Part shown: piece after piece, positions 43,001 through 51,605 of the stretch | Numbering within the stretch: position 1 is the stretch's first letter | Layout of the letters: each line of letters starts with the position of its first letter | Assembly: GCF_000725345.1 (NCBI RefSeq) | Contig: NZ_CP008852.1 | Coordinates: 4,973,001 to 5,037,000 of the forward strand | Direction: 5' to 3' | From: Pelosinus sp. UFO1 | GTDB lineage: Bacteria > Bacillota > Negativicutes > DSM-13327 | DNA: 64,000 bases | Made by a program: the position numbers and the translations under genes | The notes under the pieces: model-generated | Seen by the model: the letters and a program-made list of their open reading frames with translations, nothing else | The model's database searches: none | Told to the model about the DNA's origin: nothing

Positions 43001-43129
43001 GATTTGCAGCAGGGGGGACGTCTGGTGGGGATTATTTCTCATGTACCTGAACTGAAGGAGCGAATTGATGCCCGCTTAGAAGTTATGGCATCAGAACGGG
43101 GTAGTAAAGCTTGCTTTAGAATTGGTTAA
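40076..43129 (+). CDS. sbcC: SbcC ATPase subunit
   Basis: The 1017-residue Rad50-like SMC protein has Walker A GPTGSGKTT (about residues 35-43). Two long coiled-coil arms meet at a zinc hook, CPVCG, near residue 508. The ABC signature LSGGETFLASLSLALGLAD and Walker B ILVDEGFGTLD lie in the C-terminal lobe. It is the ATP-driven partner of SbcD in hairpin cleavage and double-strand-break processing. The start overlaps the sbcD stop, so expression is coupled. Length and architecture are normal. No terminator is evident before glnS. Confidence 0.95.
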   Translation: MKPLCLTMTAFGPYAGLQKLDFRELQDRNFFLIHGPTGSGKTTILDGMCFALYGDASGVERDGKSMRSDHAEELVITEVVFEFAIGEARYQVKRIPEQERPKKRGEGKMTMPPTAELWSIPLSGQPALLASKWLDVTKQIEVVLGFKSSQFRQVVLLPQGEFRKLLTANSSERQEIMQALFKTDLYRTIEDKLKENAQQLKIANEELTKQHQWILQEAGAADVTELLDSLKENQKEAVLLLLEIKKANEQLQQAQQAVSQGRVIQDKIKEKEKALQTLAELTDQKKFIEEERVNFVRATAAATLGDLEKNLLQCAQDVMELEEKSKTYLLQLEADIKKENEAQQIFETEAKKEVERNNIAREILSLQQLEGKVVLLEEALKELAKNHKELTKVEGKKQEVMLRCTQVQQKRDQLCVEQEQYQVLALQVGNREAQWQEAERLLIKRKSLDEACQTFANLDLQVTASINQLAGLDEEYENAKTSLFQLQDNWVKGQAALMASHLVTGASCPVCGATNHPRLAHSVEDMPDEKQIKNAQAQLELLEKRREKFRSERSSLQTEKNTWELRIKDLKSDLKEHAELSVAKLDEATKGLREQYEQAVTGEKKSKELAKELEAMVNEHSKINETLEQVEEEWRQADTLLKAAETVVAERRLAVPQELQDKEKLASMLKDTERKCQEYKMAWEQAQRNLQQAQALVIKDQTILENMKSRLLEYKERYEKEKSQFMVRLGEAGFLDQEDYEQAKKPQEGMQRLKEKIAAFDLEFSTASMRVEQTTQAAKDLVVPDLMQLEGVVAQGQEMYNEVFAAHTNLEAQIKRQQAWIKRIDQLDEKADTVKAEYAVVGRLAEVANGGNEHKLTLQRFVLGTLLDNVIVAANERLKMMSRNRYYLQRTMDRARKNAAGGLDLEVFDNYTGIARGVGTLSGGETFLASLSLALGLADVVQSYSGGIHLDTILVDEGFGTLDPESLDFAIKALVDLQQGGRLVGIISHVPELKERIDARLEVMASERGSKACFRIG

Positions 43130-43266
43130 TTTTTAGCTAAAATGGTTATTTTATCTATTATATACGTAGTAGCATGTTTGGCATAAGCAGGAAAAGGGCG
43201 ATAAATGCCGAACTGTGAATAAGATAAAAGGATAAAAGAATTAAAAATCGAGAAGGGGTTTCAAGG

Positions 43267-44952
43267 ATGACTACGACAAATGCTGTAATATCTTCAAATT
43301 TTATTGAAAATATTATTAACGAAGATTTAAAAACAAATAAAAATAATAGCAAAGTGCATACCCGTTTTCCACCAGAGCCTAATGGCTATTTGCACATCGG
43401 ACATGCAAAATCCATTTGCCTTAATTTTGGTATTGCGAAAGAATATCAGGGTTTGTGTAATTTGCGCTTTGACGATACGAATCCTAGTAAAGAAGAAGTT
43501 GAATATGTAGATTCGATTCAAGAAGATGTAAAATGGCTAGGTTTTGATTGGGATGACCGTATGTTTTATGCTTCTGATTATTTTGAGGAGATCTATAACT
43601 GTGCTGTGAAACTCATCAAAGCAGGAAAAGCATATGTGTGTGATTTGAGTCCTCAAGAAATGCGAGAATATCGTGGCACTTTGACAGAACCGGGTAAAAA
43701 TAGTCCTCATCGTGAACGTTCTGTGGACGAAAATCTTACTTTATTTGCCGGTATGAGAGCTGGTGAATTTGCCGATGGCTCTAGAGTATTACGGGCTAAA
43801 ATTGATATGGCATCGCCAAACTTAAACCTACGGGATCCGATTTTGTATCGTATTATGCGGGCACAGCATCATCGTACAGGCAATGCTTGGTGCATTTATC
43901 CTATGTATGATTTTGCACATCCTATTTCTGATGCTTTAGAAGGCATTACTCACTCTATTTGTACCTTGGAATTCGAAGATCATCGTCCTCTTTACGATTG
44001 GTTGATTTCCTCACTTGCAATGGAAGCCCGTCCCCAGCAAATTGAATTTGCCCGTTTAAATGTCACAAATATGGTAATGAGTAAGCGCAAACTTAGAATG
44101 TTAGTAGAAGAAGGTTTAGTAGATGGTTGGGATGATCCAAGGATGCCTACGATCTCAGGGCTGCGCCGTCGTGGGTATACTCCAGAAGCCATTCGTGATT
44201 TCTGTGAACGTATCGGGATTGCGAAAAGCAATAGTACTGTGGATATTGCTATGCTGGAACATTGTATTCGAGAAGACTTAAATAGCAAGGCAATACGGGC
44301 TATGGCTGTACTACGTCCTTTGAAGGTAGTCATTACGAATTACCCTGAAGGTCAAGTGGAAGAATTGGAAACAGAAAATAATCCTGAGCAACCTGAAATG
44401 GGCAGTCGCACGATTCCCTTTTCAAGAGAAATCTATATTGAACAGGATGATTTCATGGAAGTTCCAATCAAAAAATTCTTCCGTTTGGCTCCTGGGCAAG
44501 AAGTTCGTTTGAAAAATGCCTACTTTATCAAATGTGAAGAAGTAATAAAAGATGAAACAACTGGTGAAATCATCGAGCTGCGTTGCACATATGATCCAGA
44601 AACCAAGAGTGGCAGTGGAACAACTCGTAAGGTGAAAGGAACACTGCACTGGGTTTCTGCTTCTCAGGCTGCTCAAGCAGAAGTGAGATTATACGACTAT
44701 TTGCTTTCAGAAGAAGACGATGCTGAGCAAGGGGAAAAGGATTTTAAGGAAGCGATGAATCCTAATTCTCTGGTTCGACTGACAAATTGTATGGTAGAAC
44801 CTAGTCTGATAAAGGCTACTGCAGACCAGCGATATCAATTCTTACGCCAAGGCTACTTCTGCTTGGATGCTAAGGATTCAACAGCAGAGTTACCTGTATT
44901 CAATCGTGTTGTAGGGCTCAGGGATTCCTGGGCAAAAGCACAGAAGGCATAA
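43267..44952 (+). CDS. glnS: glutaminyl-tRNA synthetase
   Basis: The 561-residue class I synthetase has [16 protein letters not shown] (HIGH signature, about residues 35-50). The KMSKS-like MSKRKL lies near residue 276, and a C-terminal anticodon-binding beta-barrel pair follows. The RFDDTNP motif and lack of the discriminating GluRS helices favour Gln charging. Many Firmicutes use GluRS plus GatCAB instead, so a direct GlnRS fits a Negativicutes or clostridial genome that acquired it. It starts at ATG with AGAAGGGG upstream. No T-box leader is seen in the 137-base gap. Confidence 0.95.
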   Translation: MTTTNAVISSNFIENIINEDLKTNKNNSKVHTRFPPEPNGYLHIGHAKSICLNFGIAKEYQGLCNLRFDDTNPSKEEVEYVDSIQEDVKWLGFDWDDRMFYASDYFEEIYNCAVKLIKAGKAYVCDLSPQEMREYRGTLTEPGKNSPHRERSVDENLTLFAGMRAGEFADGSRVLRAKIDMASPNLNLRDPILYRIMRAQHHRTGNAWCIYPMYDFAHPISDALEGITHSICTLEFEDHRPLYDWLISSLAMEARPQQIEFARLNVTNMVMSKRKLRMLVEEGLVDGWDDPRMPTISGLRRRGYTPEAIRDFCERIGIAKSNSTVDIAMLEHCIREDLNSKAIRAMAVLRPLKVVITNYPEGQVEELETENNPEQPEMGSRTIPFSREIYIEQDDFMEVPIKKFFRLAPGQEVRLKNAYFIKCEEVIKDETTGEIIELRCTYDPETKSGSGTTRKVKGTLHWVSASQAAQAEVRLYDYLLSEEDDAEQGEKDFKEAMNPNSLVRLTNCMVEPSLIKATADQRYQFLRQGYFCLDAKDSTAELPVFNRVVGLRDSWAKAQKA

Positions 44953-44993
44953 AAATAAGGGGCTCGTCATAAATGTGACGAGCCCCTTATTTT
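44953..44993. terminator. terminator of glnS
   Basis: AAAATAAGGGGCTCGTCA pairs with TGACGAGCCCCTTATTTT around a short loop, with A and T flanks suitable for both directions. Confidence 0.9.
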
Positions 44994-45015
44994 GGTTTAA
45001 GTCAGCGTGCTTATT

Positions 45016-45105
45016 TCAAATAATCCCCGCACTGTGAATCATTTGCAATAATACGAAGCAAACTGCAATGAAGAGAAAAGCAGCTGCTCCTAATTGTAGA
45101 ACCAT
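45016..45105 (-). CDS. 29-residue single-span membrane peptide
   Basis: On the minus strand ATG 45105 has AAGGAG eight bases upstream. The frame reads MVLQLGAAAFLFIAVCFVLL followed by nine residues, ending at TGA 45016-45018. Residues 3-22 form a plausible transmembrane helix with one Cys. Such short hydrophobic peptides resemble membrane-complex accessory peptides or type I toxin-like peptides, but the family is not recognised. It lies between the glnS terminator and an AT-rich region carrying the 102-bp repeat. Confidence 0.5.
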   Translation of the reverse strand: MVLQLGAAAFLFIAVCFVLLQMIHSAGII

Positions 45106-45282
45106 AATAAAAACTCCTTTTCTTGATATTTAATATAGAGTTTTTTCACGCTTCTAATTTATTGTATCCCTAGAAATTATAAAAATGTAAGATTTACAGA
45201 ATCAGAATAGATAGAGATAATAATTCAATAAAAAACATAAGAGTTGTCTGTCTGGTGAGGATCCAGCACTAGCGAGGCCTAT

Positions 45283-45384
45283 TTTTACGGAATCAGAAAG
45301 TATAACACTTTCTTGATTCCAAGTAAGAACGACTAAGGCTTCTGCCTGCGTCCGAGGACTTGGCACAAGCCAAGTCTTTTCTTA
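45283..45384 (+). repeat. 102-bp dispersed repeat, copy A
   Basis: It is nearly identical to 48797-48898, with three base differences noticed over 102. It contains a hairpin (GGAATCA-AAAGT pairing with ACTTT-TTGATTCC) and ends with the terminator-like GACTTGGC-ACAA-GCCAAGTC plus a T-tail. Both copies lie just beyond the 3' end of a minus-strand gene. The remainder of the gap 45106-45282 shows nothing recognisable. Confidence 0.9.
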
Positions 45385-45392
45385 TCGAGAAA

Positions 45393-45436
45393 AAGCTAGA
45401 AGCCCTATTCCTTTTGCGGAATAGGGCTTCTAGCTT
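45393..45436 (-). terminator. terminator of the MCP gene
   Basis: AAGCTAGAAGCCCTATTCC pairs with GGAATAGGGCTTCTAGCTT around a six-base loop. This 19-bp stem is followed on the minus strand by TTTTCTCG. Confidence 0.8.
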
Positions 45437-45447
45437 CAAATATAATA

Positions 45448-47451
45448 TTACATTTTAAACTTATGTACAGCCTTCTGCAATTCTTCAGCCATGTTGGCTA
45501 ATAGTTGGCTAGCATGAGAGATTTCCCCCATGGAAGCGGATTGTTCTTCCGTAGCTGCCGAGACGGTTTGTGTTTGGAGGGCAGTATCTTTGCTGATATC
45601 ATCAATTGTATGCATAGTAGCTACTACTTTTTGGCTACCACTTGCTATTTGCTGAATTGATGCGGATATTTCCTGTACCTGTCCAGACATTTGTGTAACA
45701 GAAGACGTGATTTGCTGGAAGGCTTGTCCTGCATTATTCACTACTTCGGTACCGATTTTAACTTCTTGGGTTCCATTATTCATAGATTCTACAGCTTTGT
45801 CTGCTTCCGTTTGAATACCACTGATTAAAGTAGTAATTTGTTTTGCCGCATCATGCGATTGTTCCGCTAGTTTTCTTACCTCATCAGCAACGACTGCAAA
45901 GCCCCGACCTTGTTCTCCGGCACGCGCTGCTTCAATAGCGGCATTTAACGCTAACAAATTTGTTTGTCCGGCAATTCCAGCAATGGTATCGATAATTTGT
46001 CCAATTTCTTTGGAACGATCACCTAAGGTAGCAACTACTTGAGCGGAATTTATGACAGTACTTTCAATGCGATTCATTTGTTCCATAGCAGTACTAATTG
46101 CTTTACCACCGTCTTTCGCAGTAGTTGCTGTTTGTTCCGAAGTGCTGGAAACCATATTGGCTTGTTCAGCAATATGATGGATACTAGTAGATATTTCAGT
46201 TACAATATCGGTTGCTTGATTAACAGCTGTAAGTTGTTTATCCGTAGCACCTGCTACTTGGGTAATGGAATGGGCAACTTGGTCAACGGCTTGCGCTGAC
46301 TGTTCGGCACCAGCCATTAATTGCTCAGAGGAGGAAGCAACTTGCTCAGATGTGGCTACAATATTTTGGATGATTTGTTTAAAATTAACTTGCATTTTGT
46401 TAAGGGCATGAGAAAGTTGATTAATTTCCAGTGCACCTTGGGCCTTGATTTCTCCAGTTAAATCTCCATTTGCCAACAAGTCAGCATTAACAGCTAATTG
46501 TTGCAATGGTCTAGAAATGCTTCGGCCAATAAAGTAAGCTGTGAATGCAGCGCATGCGACGGCCAATAAACTTAATAGTACAGTAAACAGTAACGACGAT
46601 AAGATGGTGCTGTTTATTTCCTTTGAGGGCATATAGGCAGCAATAGCCCAGTTGTATTTTGTAATAGGGGTAAATACAGTTAAGGCTTCTGCTCCGTTAG
46701 TTGCAATAGCAGTAGTACTGCCAGACTGTCCTTGAAGGGCCTTAGAGATATAGCTAAGATCGGCAACGCTTTCTTTTTGCAAAACCCGGTCTTTATTAGG
46801 ATGAGCAATAAGTACTCCTTGCTTGTCAACAATGTCGATATAGCCAGTATTGCCGATTTTGCCACTGTTAGCGATATCTTGAATGGAACTAAGGCTAATA
46901 TCAGCAGACATAAGTCCAATAACTGCTCCAGTATTGTCCTTGATAGGGGTGTAGATTGTTACACAGGGGGCCTGAGTGGAGGCTGATATGTATACATCGG
47001 AAAAGAAGGTTTTTCCCTGCAAAGCACTAATAATATTTGCCTTGCCGGACTGGTCTCGCAACTCTCCAGAAGTTCGAGCAATTTGCATTGCATTGCTATT
47101 GTTAGCGATTACTAACTCGAAAATTGGATTTTGTTTTTTCATCTCAAGTAGTGCAGTCTTTATAGCGACTGGATCTAATGTTTTGTTTGTCGATGACGCA
47201 CCAATTGCTGTGGCCGTTGTCACTAGCAATCCTTGAGAATCGTCTAAAAGACGCTCAATCTGATTAGAGAGCTGGGTAGTTAACACTATGTTATTTTGGA
47301 CAATTGCAGATTTCTTTTCGGTAATGTTTTGGTAGGCGTTCATTATGCCCACTATACAGGTAGGCAGTAAAGCAAATAGTACAAATAACACGATTAACCG
47401 GACTCTTAGACTGTTTGCTGTTTGTAATTTACTAAACGTGTAAGTTTGCAT
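45448..47451 (-). CDS. methyl-accepting chemotaxis protein, dCache-HAMP-MA
   Basis: The 667-residue receptor has a membrane helix at about residues 18-40, a dCache-type periplasmic sensor to about 280, a second helix near 285-308, HAMP, and a long signalling hairpin. The invariant tip [20 protein letters not shown], then [18 protein letters not shown], is intact. The Cache domain suggests an amino- or carboxylic-acid ligand, but the specificity is unknown. Methylation would be by a CheR such as that at 31672. The ATG is preceded by AGGAGGAAT. It is monocistronic. Its sensor resembles the one in the diguanylate cyclase at 9325. Confidence 0.94.
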   Translation of the reverse strand: MQTYTFSKLQTANSLRVRLIVLFVLFALLPTCIVGIMNAYQNITEKKSAIVQNNIVLTTQLSNQIERLLDDSQGLLVTTATAIGASSTNKTLDPVAIKTALLEMKKQNPIFELVIANNSNAMQIARTSGELRDQSGKANIISALQGKTFFSDVYISASTQAPCVTIYTPIKDNTGAVIGLMSADISLSSIQDIANSGKIGNTGYIDIVDKQGVLIAHPNKDRVLQKESVADLSYISKALQGQSGSTTAIATNGAEALTVFTPITKYNWAIAAYMPSKEINSTILSSLLFTVLLSLLAVACAAFTAYFIGRSISRPLQQLAVNADLLANGDLTGEIKAQGALEINQLSHALNKMQVNFKQIIQNIVATSEQVASSSEQLMAGAEQSAQAVDQVAHSITQVAGATDKQLTAVNQATDIVTEISTSIHHIAEQANMVSSTSEQTATTAKDGGKAISTAMEQMNRIESTVINSAQVVATLGDRSKEIGQIIDTIAGIAGQTNLLALNAAIEAARAGEQGRGFAVVADEVRKLAEQSHDAAKQITTLISGIQTEADKAVESMNNGTQEVKIGTEVVNNAGQAFQQITSSVTQMSGQVQEISASIQQIASGSQKVVATMHTIDDISKDTALQTQTVSAATEEQSASMGEISHASQLLANMAEELQKAVHKFKM

Positions 47452-47664
47452 AGTATTCCTCCTATAATGTATATTGTATTATGTTTAAAACTAGTTCGAA
47501 TTATATTATAACATGAAAAGGTTTGTTTTGCTAAAAGAGGAGTAATTTAGGGAATCTTATGGTATATTTTATCAAAATAATAGAAAAATAATCAATTACT
47601 GAAAAAGATAAGGAGAAGAATAAATATTTTTCTAAAAAAAGAAAAGTATTTTATAAATCTTTTC

Positions 47665-47693
47665 TTGCACACTAGACAAGAAAGGTTTAAAAT
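47665..47693 (+). promoter_or_regulatory. sigma-A promoter of the arginase-family gene
   Basis: TTGCAC (47665-47670) and TAAAAT (47688-47693) are separated by 17 bases, 46 bases before the start codon. Confidence 0.65.
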
Positions 47694-47738
47694 AAAATTC
47701 GCAGTGAATTAAAATTGGAAAAGATTGGGGCGGTGATA

Positions 47739-48698
47739 GTGAATTCCATGAAAAGAAGAATTTCAATTGTTGGTGTACCTATGTGGCTAGGACAGACACG
47801 TTATGGTACCAACTTAGGACCTCATAGTATCCGTAGCGCAGGTTTAGTAGAGCGTCTAAAGGGCGTAGGGCAACATGTAGTTGACGAAGGTAATCTTACG
47901 ATTGGCATTACGGGACGATTTAGGCAGACAGGTGAAAATATTAAAAATGTTAAGACCCTTGTTGAGTCAAGTGAGAAATTAGCAACAAAGGTTTCAGATA
48001 TTATACAAGAAGGACGTTTCCCTCTTGTTTTAGGGGGAGACCATAGTATTGCTATGGGGACACTGGCTGGCATTGCCAAACATTATAAAAATATAGGTGT
48101 AATTTGGTATGACGCTCATGCGGATCTAAACACACCTGAGACTTCACCTAGTGGCAATATTCACGGCATGCCTTTGGCGGCTAGCATGGGGCTAGGGCAC
48201 TCTGCTCTTACCTATATTGGTGGTTATCATGGGAAAGTGAAACCAGAGCACATTGTGTTGATTGGCGCCCGAGATATTGATGAGGGCGAAAAGCAATTAA
48301 TTGCAGAAAGAAATATAAAAATGTATACAGCTGAGGATGTAAAAAGACTAGGAATCGAAGTTGTCATAGCCGAAACCTTGCGGTATTTGTCTGAGCGCTG
48401 TGATGGAATTCATCTTAGTTTTGATGTAGATGGTATAGATCCTCAAGAATTCCCGGGAGTAGGTACCCCCGTTGCCGATGGTATCAGTTATAAAGAAAGC
48501 TTACAAGCTGTTAGACTGTTATCAGCATCCAATCAATTGATTTCCGCTGAATTTGTGGAGGTCAATCCCTTGTTAGACAAAGATGATACTACAGCTCGTT
48601 TAACCGTTAACTTAATCGGAGCATTATTTGGTGAAAGAGGAAAGAGCAGACAGGCGCAAAGAGCCTATGGCCGACGGAAAAGTGCTGAGGCAATGTAA
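47739..48698 (+). CDS. arginase family ureohydrolase, probably arginase
   Basis: GTG 47739 gives 319 residues. It was chosen because GGGGCGG lies five bases upstream; TTG 47715 and ATG 47748 are alternatives. Dimanganese-site motifs are LGGDHSIAMG, WYDAHADLNT and LSFDVDGIDP, all complete. FVEVNPLLD and SGNIHGMPLA favour arginase over agmatinase, so the likely reaction is arginine to ornithine and urea. The basic C-terminal tail (RQAQRAYGRRK) is slightly extended. It is flanked by its own promoter and a 23-bp-stem terminator. Confidence 0.9.
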   Translation: MNSMKRRISIVGVPMWLGQTRYGTNLGPHSIRSAGLVERLKGVGQHVVDEGNLTIGITGRFRQTGENIKNVKTLVESSEKLATKVSDIIQEGRFPLVLGGDHSIAMGTLAGIAKHYKNIGVIWYDAHADLNTPETSPSGNIHGMPLAASMGLGHSALTYIGGYHGKVKPEHIVLIGARDIDEGEKQLIAERNIKMYTAEDVKRLGIEVVIAETLRYLSERCDGIHLSFDVDGIDPQEFPGVGTPVADGISYKESLQAVRLLSASNQLISAEFVEVNPLLDKDDTTARLTVNLIGALFGERGKSRQAQRAYGRRKSAEAM

Positions 48699-48711
48699 TT
48701 ATAAATGAAAT

Positions 48712-48761
48712 AACAAAAATAGAGGGTTTCGCTTTATTAAGCGAAACCCTCTATTTTTGTT
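48712..48761. terminator. strong terminator of the arginase-family gene
   Basis: The sequence from 48712 to 48734 pairs perfectly with 48739-48761 (23 bp, core GAGGGTTTCGCTT/AAGCGAAACCCTC). The ends are A-rich and T-rich. Confidence 0.9.
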
Positions 48762-48796
48762 AAAGTACTCAAATTATTTTCGATTGCTAGCGTTAG

Positions 48797-48898
48797 TTTT
48801 ACGGAATCAGAAAGTATAGCACTTTCTTGATTCCAAATAAGAACGACTAAGGCTTCTGCCTACGTCCGAGGACTTGGCACAAGCCAAGTCTTTTCTTA
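48797..48898 (+). repeat. 102-bp dispersed repeat, copy B
   Basis: This is the partner of 45283-45384. Its last three bases overlap the stop codon of the minus-strand barrel gene, so the terminal hairpin sits immediately downstream of that gene. Confidence 0.9.
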
Positions 48899-49360
48899 AA
48901 ATTTAAATGTCGCACCCAACGCTGTACGATTACTGTTGCTGCCTTCATCTGGCATAAAGGAGCGGTAGTTTACATTAAGGTCAAGATTGTTAGTCAGGTT
49001 GTAATTAGCCCCAACTTGCAGTTCTTTAAAACCAGAAGCGCCGACTAGAGAGGCATAGCCATCTAAGGAAGGAGCTAATGGGCTTGTCACTGCTGCTCCT
49101 ACGTAGAGTTTTGAATTGGAATTATAATCTCTGCTACCAATAATAGCTCTAATATTATTATTGACATTAACTTGTCCGTAAATGTCGTTCTTTTGGAATC
49201 CAAGTGTAAGGTTATCCGACATCTTGTGTTCGAGATAGAAAGAGTCATCCACTACACCGACAGCTGTCTGACCTTGTGACAGATTATTAATAGGGGCGGC
49301 AAAACCAGTACTGATACCGAAGGCGAGTAGGGAAGCCACAGTAAGTGCGATTTTTTTCAT
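48896..49360 (-). CDS. small outer-membrane beta-barrel protein
   Basis: The 154-residue protein has a signal peptide (MKKIALTVASLLAFGISTGF, cleavage near FAAP). The mature part has alternating hydrophobic/polar beta-strands such as LTLGFQKNDIYGQVNV, LYVGAAV and LDLNVNYRSF. It ends in Phe (ATFKF), the terminal aromatic read by the BAM machinery. At about 130 mature residues it would form an eight-stranded barrel at most. The function is unknown. The ATG has CAGGAGG upstream on the minus strand. A porin-type remnant with a similar Lys-Phe end lies at 54810. Confidence 0.7.
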   Translation of the reverse strand: MKKIALTVASLLAFGISTGFAAPINNLSQGQTAVGVVDDSFYLEHKMSDNLTLGFQKNDIYGQVNVNNNIRAIIGSRDYNSNSKLYVGAAVTSPLAPSLDGYASLVGASGFKELQVGANYNLTNNLDLNVNYRSFMPDEGSNSNRTALGATFKF

Positions 49361-49610
49361 AATAAGTCCTCCTGGAATGTTTTAATTCTTAATTGGCACT
49401 TCATTTACTAAGTATCATTATGTAAGGTTAAATGAATGAATAGCCTATATTGAACTATATCATTTAAATAAGACAAAAGTGTGACAAGGGTAAGAGGCAG
49501 GAAATGTTTATCTTCGTGTAAATTGGTATTGTTGTCATACTTTCATCACAACTTTATAGTATCATATTGCCTATCTGTAAAAAATTACATACCAATAAGG
49601 AGTGCTTATT

Positions 49611-49952
49611 TTGAAAAACAACAGGATTTTGCTAATTATTTGTTCTTTTCTTCTAGTAAACATGCTTTATATCAATACTGCAACAGCAACCTCTAAATTC
49701 ACTATTTCTGGAAAAATAACGGATTCGGACTTGAAACCAATTAATGGAGCAAAAATAGTGTTCGAAATGGAAGGTGGCTTGAATGGCATACAAGTTGCAA
49801 AGACTAACTATCGAGGTAATTATACAATTTACTTACCATTAACAAGCAAAACGTATTGGGTAACGATAGGTAAAGATAAATACAGAACATACCGGGGAAA
49901 AATTCATCTAACGGATGATAGCGATAACTTTAATTTCACTGTTCATAAATAA
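49611..49952 (+). CDS. exported carboxypeptidase-regulatory-like domain protein
   Basis: TTG 49611 has AAGGAG eight bases upstream and gives 113 residues. The GTG at 49602 overlaps the ribosome site. The signal peptide spans about residues 1-28 (RILLIICSFLLVNMLYINTA). The mature part is one transthyretin-like beta-sandwich: FTISGKITDSDLKPINGAKI then GNYTIYLPLTSKTYWVTI. Such domains act as adhesion or stability modules in exported proteins. It stands alone; no catalytic part is present. Confidence 0.75.
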   Translation: MKNNRILLIICSFLLVNMLYINTATATSKFTISGKITDSDLKPINGAKIVFEMEGGLNGIQVAKTNYRGNYTIYLPLTSKTYWVTIGKDKYRTYRGKIHLTDDSDNFNFTVHK

Positions 49953-50339
49953 AAGTATCTCATCACAACAAGACGTGATTGTTCAAGGGGAGATAAAGGG
50001 GATCCGTCTTGTGACAAAAGTATATCCGCTTATTTCATTTTATATAACATGCAAAAAGAGATCATTAATGAAATCGGATTTCGAATAAAGGTTTTAAGGC
50101 TCAACAAGTAGTATCAGCTGCATGTTGAGCCTTTTGCGAGCAGCCACTTGATTGAACTCACCTTGATATCCTATTATTGCGGCTAAACCGTATTTTTTAC
50201 ACTTATTGTAACATTTAACATTTTCTTAATCATTCATTAACGTAAGATTTATATGATTCCATTATAATTGAATTAGCTTCGTATAATAAAAAATAAAGTA
50301 CCTACGGTATTATCAAAATCTGATAATGAGAGGTGTCTT
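49953..50339. other. intergenic region with one hairpin
   Basis: AAGGCTCAACA (50096-50106) pairs with TGTTGAGCCTT (50123-50133), followed by TTTG. It is a likely terminator for the gene at 49611. The rest is AT-rich with no ORF, and a TATAATTGAATTAG stretch near 50261 may belong to the next promoter. Confidence 0.6.
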
Positions 50340-51518
50340 ATGGCAATTAGGCCTATAAAGGTTATGTTCGCAATATCAGACACAGGCGGTGGACACCGCA
50401 GTGCTGCGGCATCGATAATAGCTGCACTTGATAAAGAACAGAGCATACAATCTACCATTGTCGATTTTTTACGTACAACGAATTTCCCAGGGCTGAAAAA
50501 AGCACCGGAAATTTATGATTACTGCTCCAAGAAACATGTCTGGCTAAACAATTTATTCTTTAAAGAAACTAACAGTATTGGTCGTATCAATGCACTAACG
50601 AAAATAGTATATTCTCAATCTCACTATAGTATTAAACGAACAATAGCGAATACCCAGCCTGATGCCGTTGTGGCCGTTCATCCATTAGTTATTGGTTTAT
50701 TACAGCAAACTCGTAAAGAGTCATGCGCCAATTGGCCAATCATAGCTGTCATTACAGATCTTGTTACCATACATGCATCATGGGCAACACCAGGAGCGGA
50801 TCTATACCTTGTTCCTACAAAAGAAGCATTTCAATCTTTAATAAAGTATGGGATTCCTTACAGTCAGATTATCTATACTGGTTTTCCAGTACACCCTAAA
50901 TTTTTAAATAGTAAATTATCAAAAAAGCAAGCATGTGATGAACTTGGCATAAAAAGCGAACCCTTTACAGTCCTCCTTACAGGTGGTGGAGTTGGGGCAG
51001 GCAATATAGGGGATTGGGTCCATACCTTAAAAAAACAGTGCCCTGATAAACAAATCCTTGTCATAACAGGTAATAACAAGGATTTATATAATGAACTTAA
51101 CAACCGAAAAGTCCATTCAGACCGATTGCACGTCTACGGCTTTGTGAATAATATGGAAACACTGATGGCAGCAAGTGATGTAATTGTCTCTAAGGCTGGT
51201 CCTGGTACTCTAATGGAAGGCGTAACGATGAAAAAAACGCTAATTGTTACGGAAGCGGTTGGTATCCAAGAGACAGGTAATATTGACTTTATTAATAAAA
51301 ATCAATTAGGTTATCATTGCCCGACCCCCATCGAAGCATGCACAATAATTAATGAAACTGCTATTTTTGCTTCTTGTGGTAATCTGACATACAATGATAC
51401 GATTCCTATAAACGGTTCCCAAAATATCGCTAACATTATTCTTGAAACAATCAACACAACAATAGCAATCAATAACCCTATGAAATCCCAAGAAGAACAT
51501 ATCTTTATTGGTGCATAA
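50340..51518 (+). CDS. GT28-type diacylglycerol/UDP-sugar glycosyltransferase (MGDG-synthase-like)
   Basis: The 392-residue GT-B protein has the N-terminal SDTGGGHRSAAASI loop, as in MGDG synthases and B. subtilis UgtP, and an N-terminal acceptor domain. The C-terminal donor domain has LLTGGGVGAGNIGDW, YGFVNNMETLMAASDVIVSK and AGPGTLMEG. These enzymes transfer a sugar from a UDP donor to diacylglycerol in glycolipid synthesis. The donor here is not predictable. The start ATG is weakly supported by AGAGGTGTC. The protein is single-domain and cytoplasmic or peripheral. Confidence 0.85.
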   Translation: MAIRPIKVMFAISDTGGGHRSAAASIIAALDKEQSIQSTIVDFLRTTNFPGLKKAPEIYDYCSKKHVWLNNLFFKETNSIGRINALTKIVYSQSHYSIKRTIANTQPDAVVAVHPLVIGLLQQTRKESCANWPIIAVITDLVTIHASWATPGADLYLVPTKEAFQSLIKYGIPYSQIIYTGFPVHPKFLNSKLSKKQACDELGIKSEPFTVLLTGGGVGAGNIGDWVHTLKKQCPDKQILVITGNNKDLYNELNNRKVHSDRLHVYGFVNNMETLMAASDVIVSKAGPGTLMEGVTMKKTLIVTEAVGIQETGNIDFINKNQLGYHCPTPIEACTIINETAIFASCGNLTYNDTIPINGSQNIANIILETINTTIAINNPMKSQEEHIFIGA

Positions 51519-51605
51519 CACGAGAAGTCATTTTCCTTTTAGCGAAAATGGGTTCTGTAGTTTTATAATATGACTTGCAGTCTTGAGTATTCGAGGGGGA
51601 GAGAC

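Noticed and set aside
43130-43266. T-box leader for glnS
   Set aside because: No T-box sequence or specifier stem is visible in the short leader.
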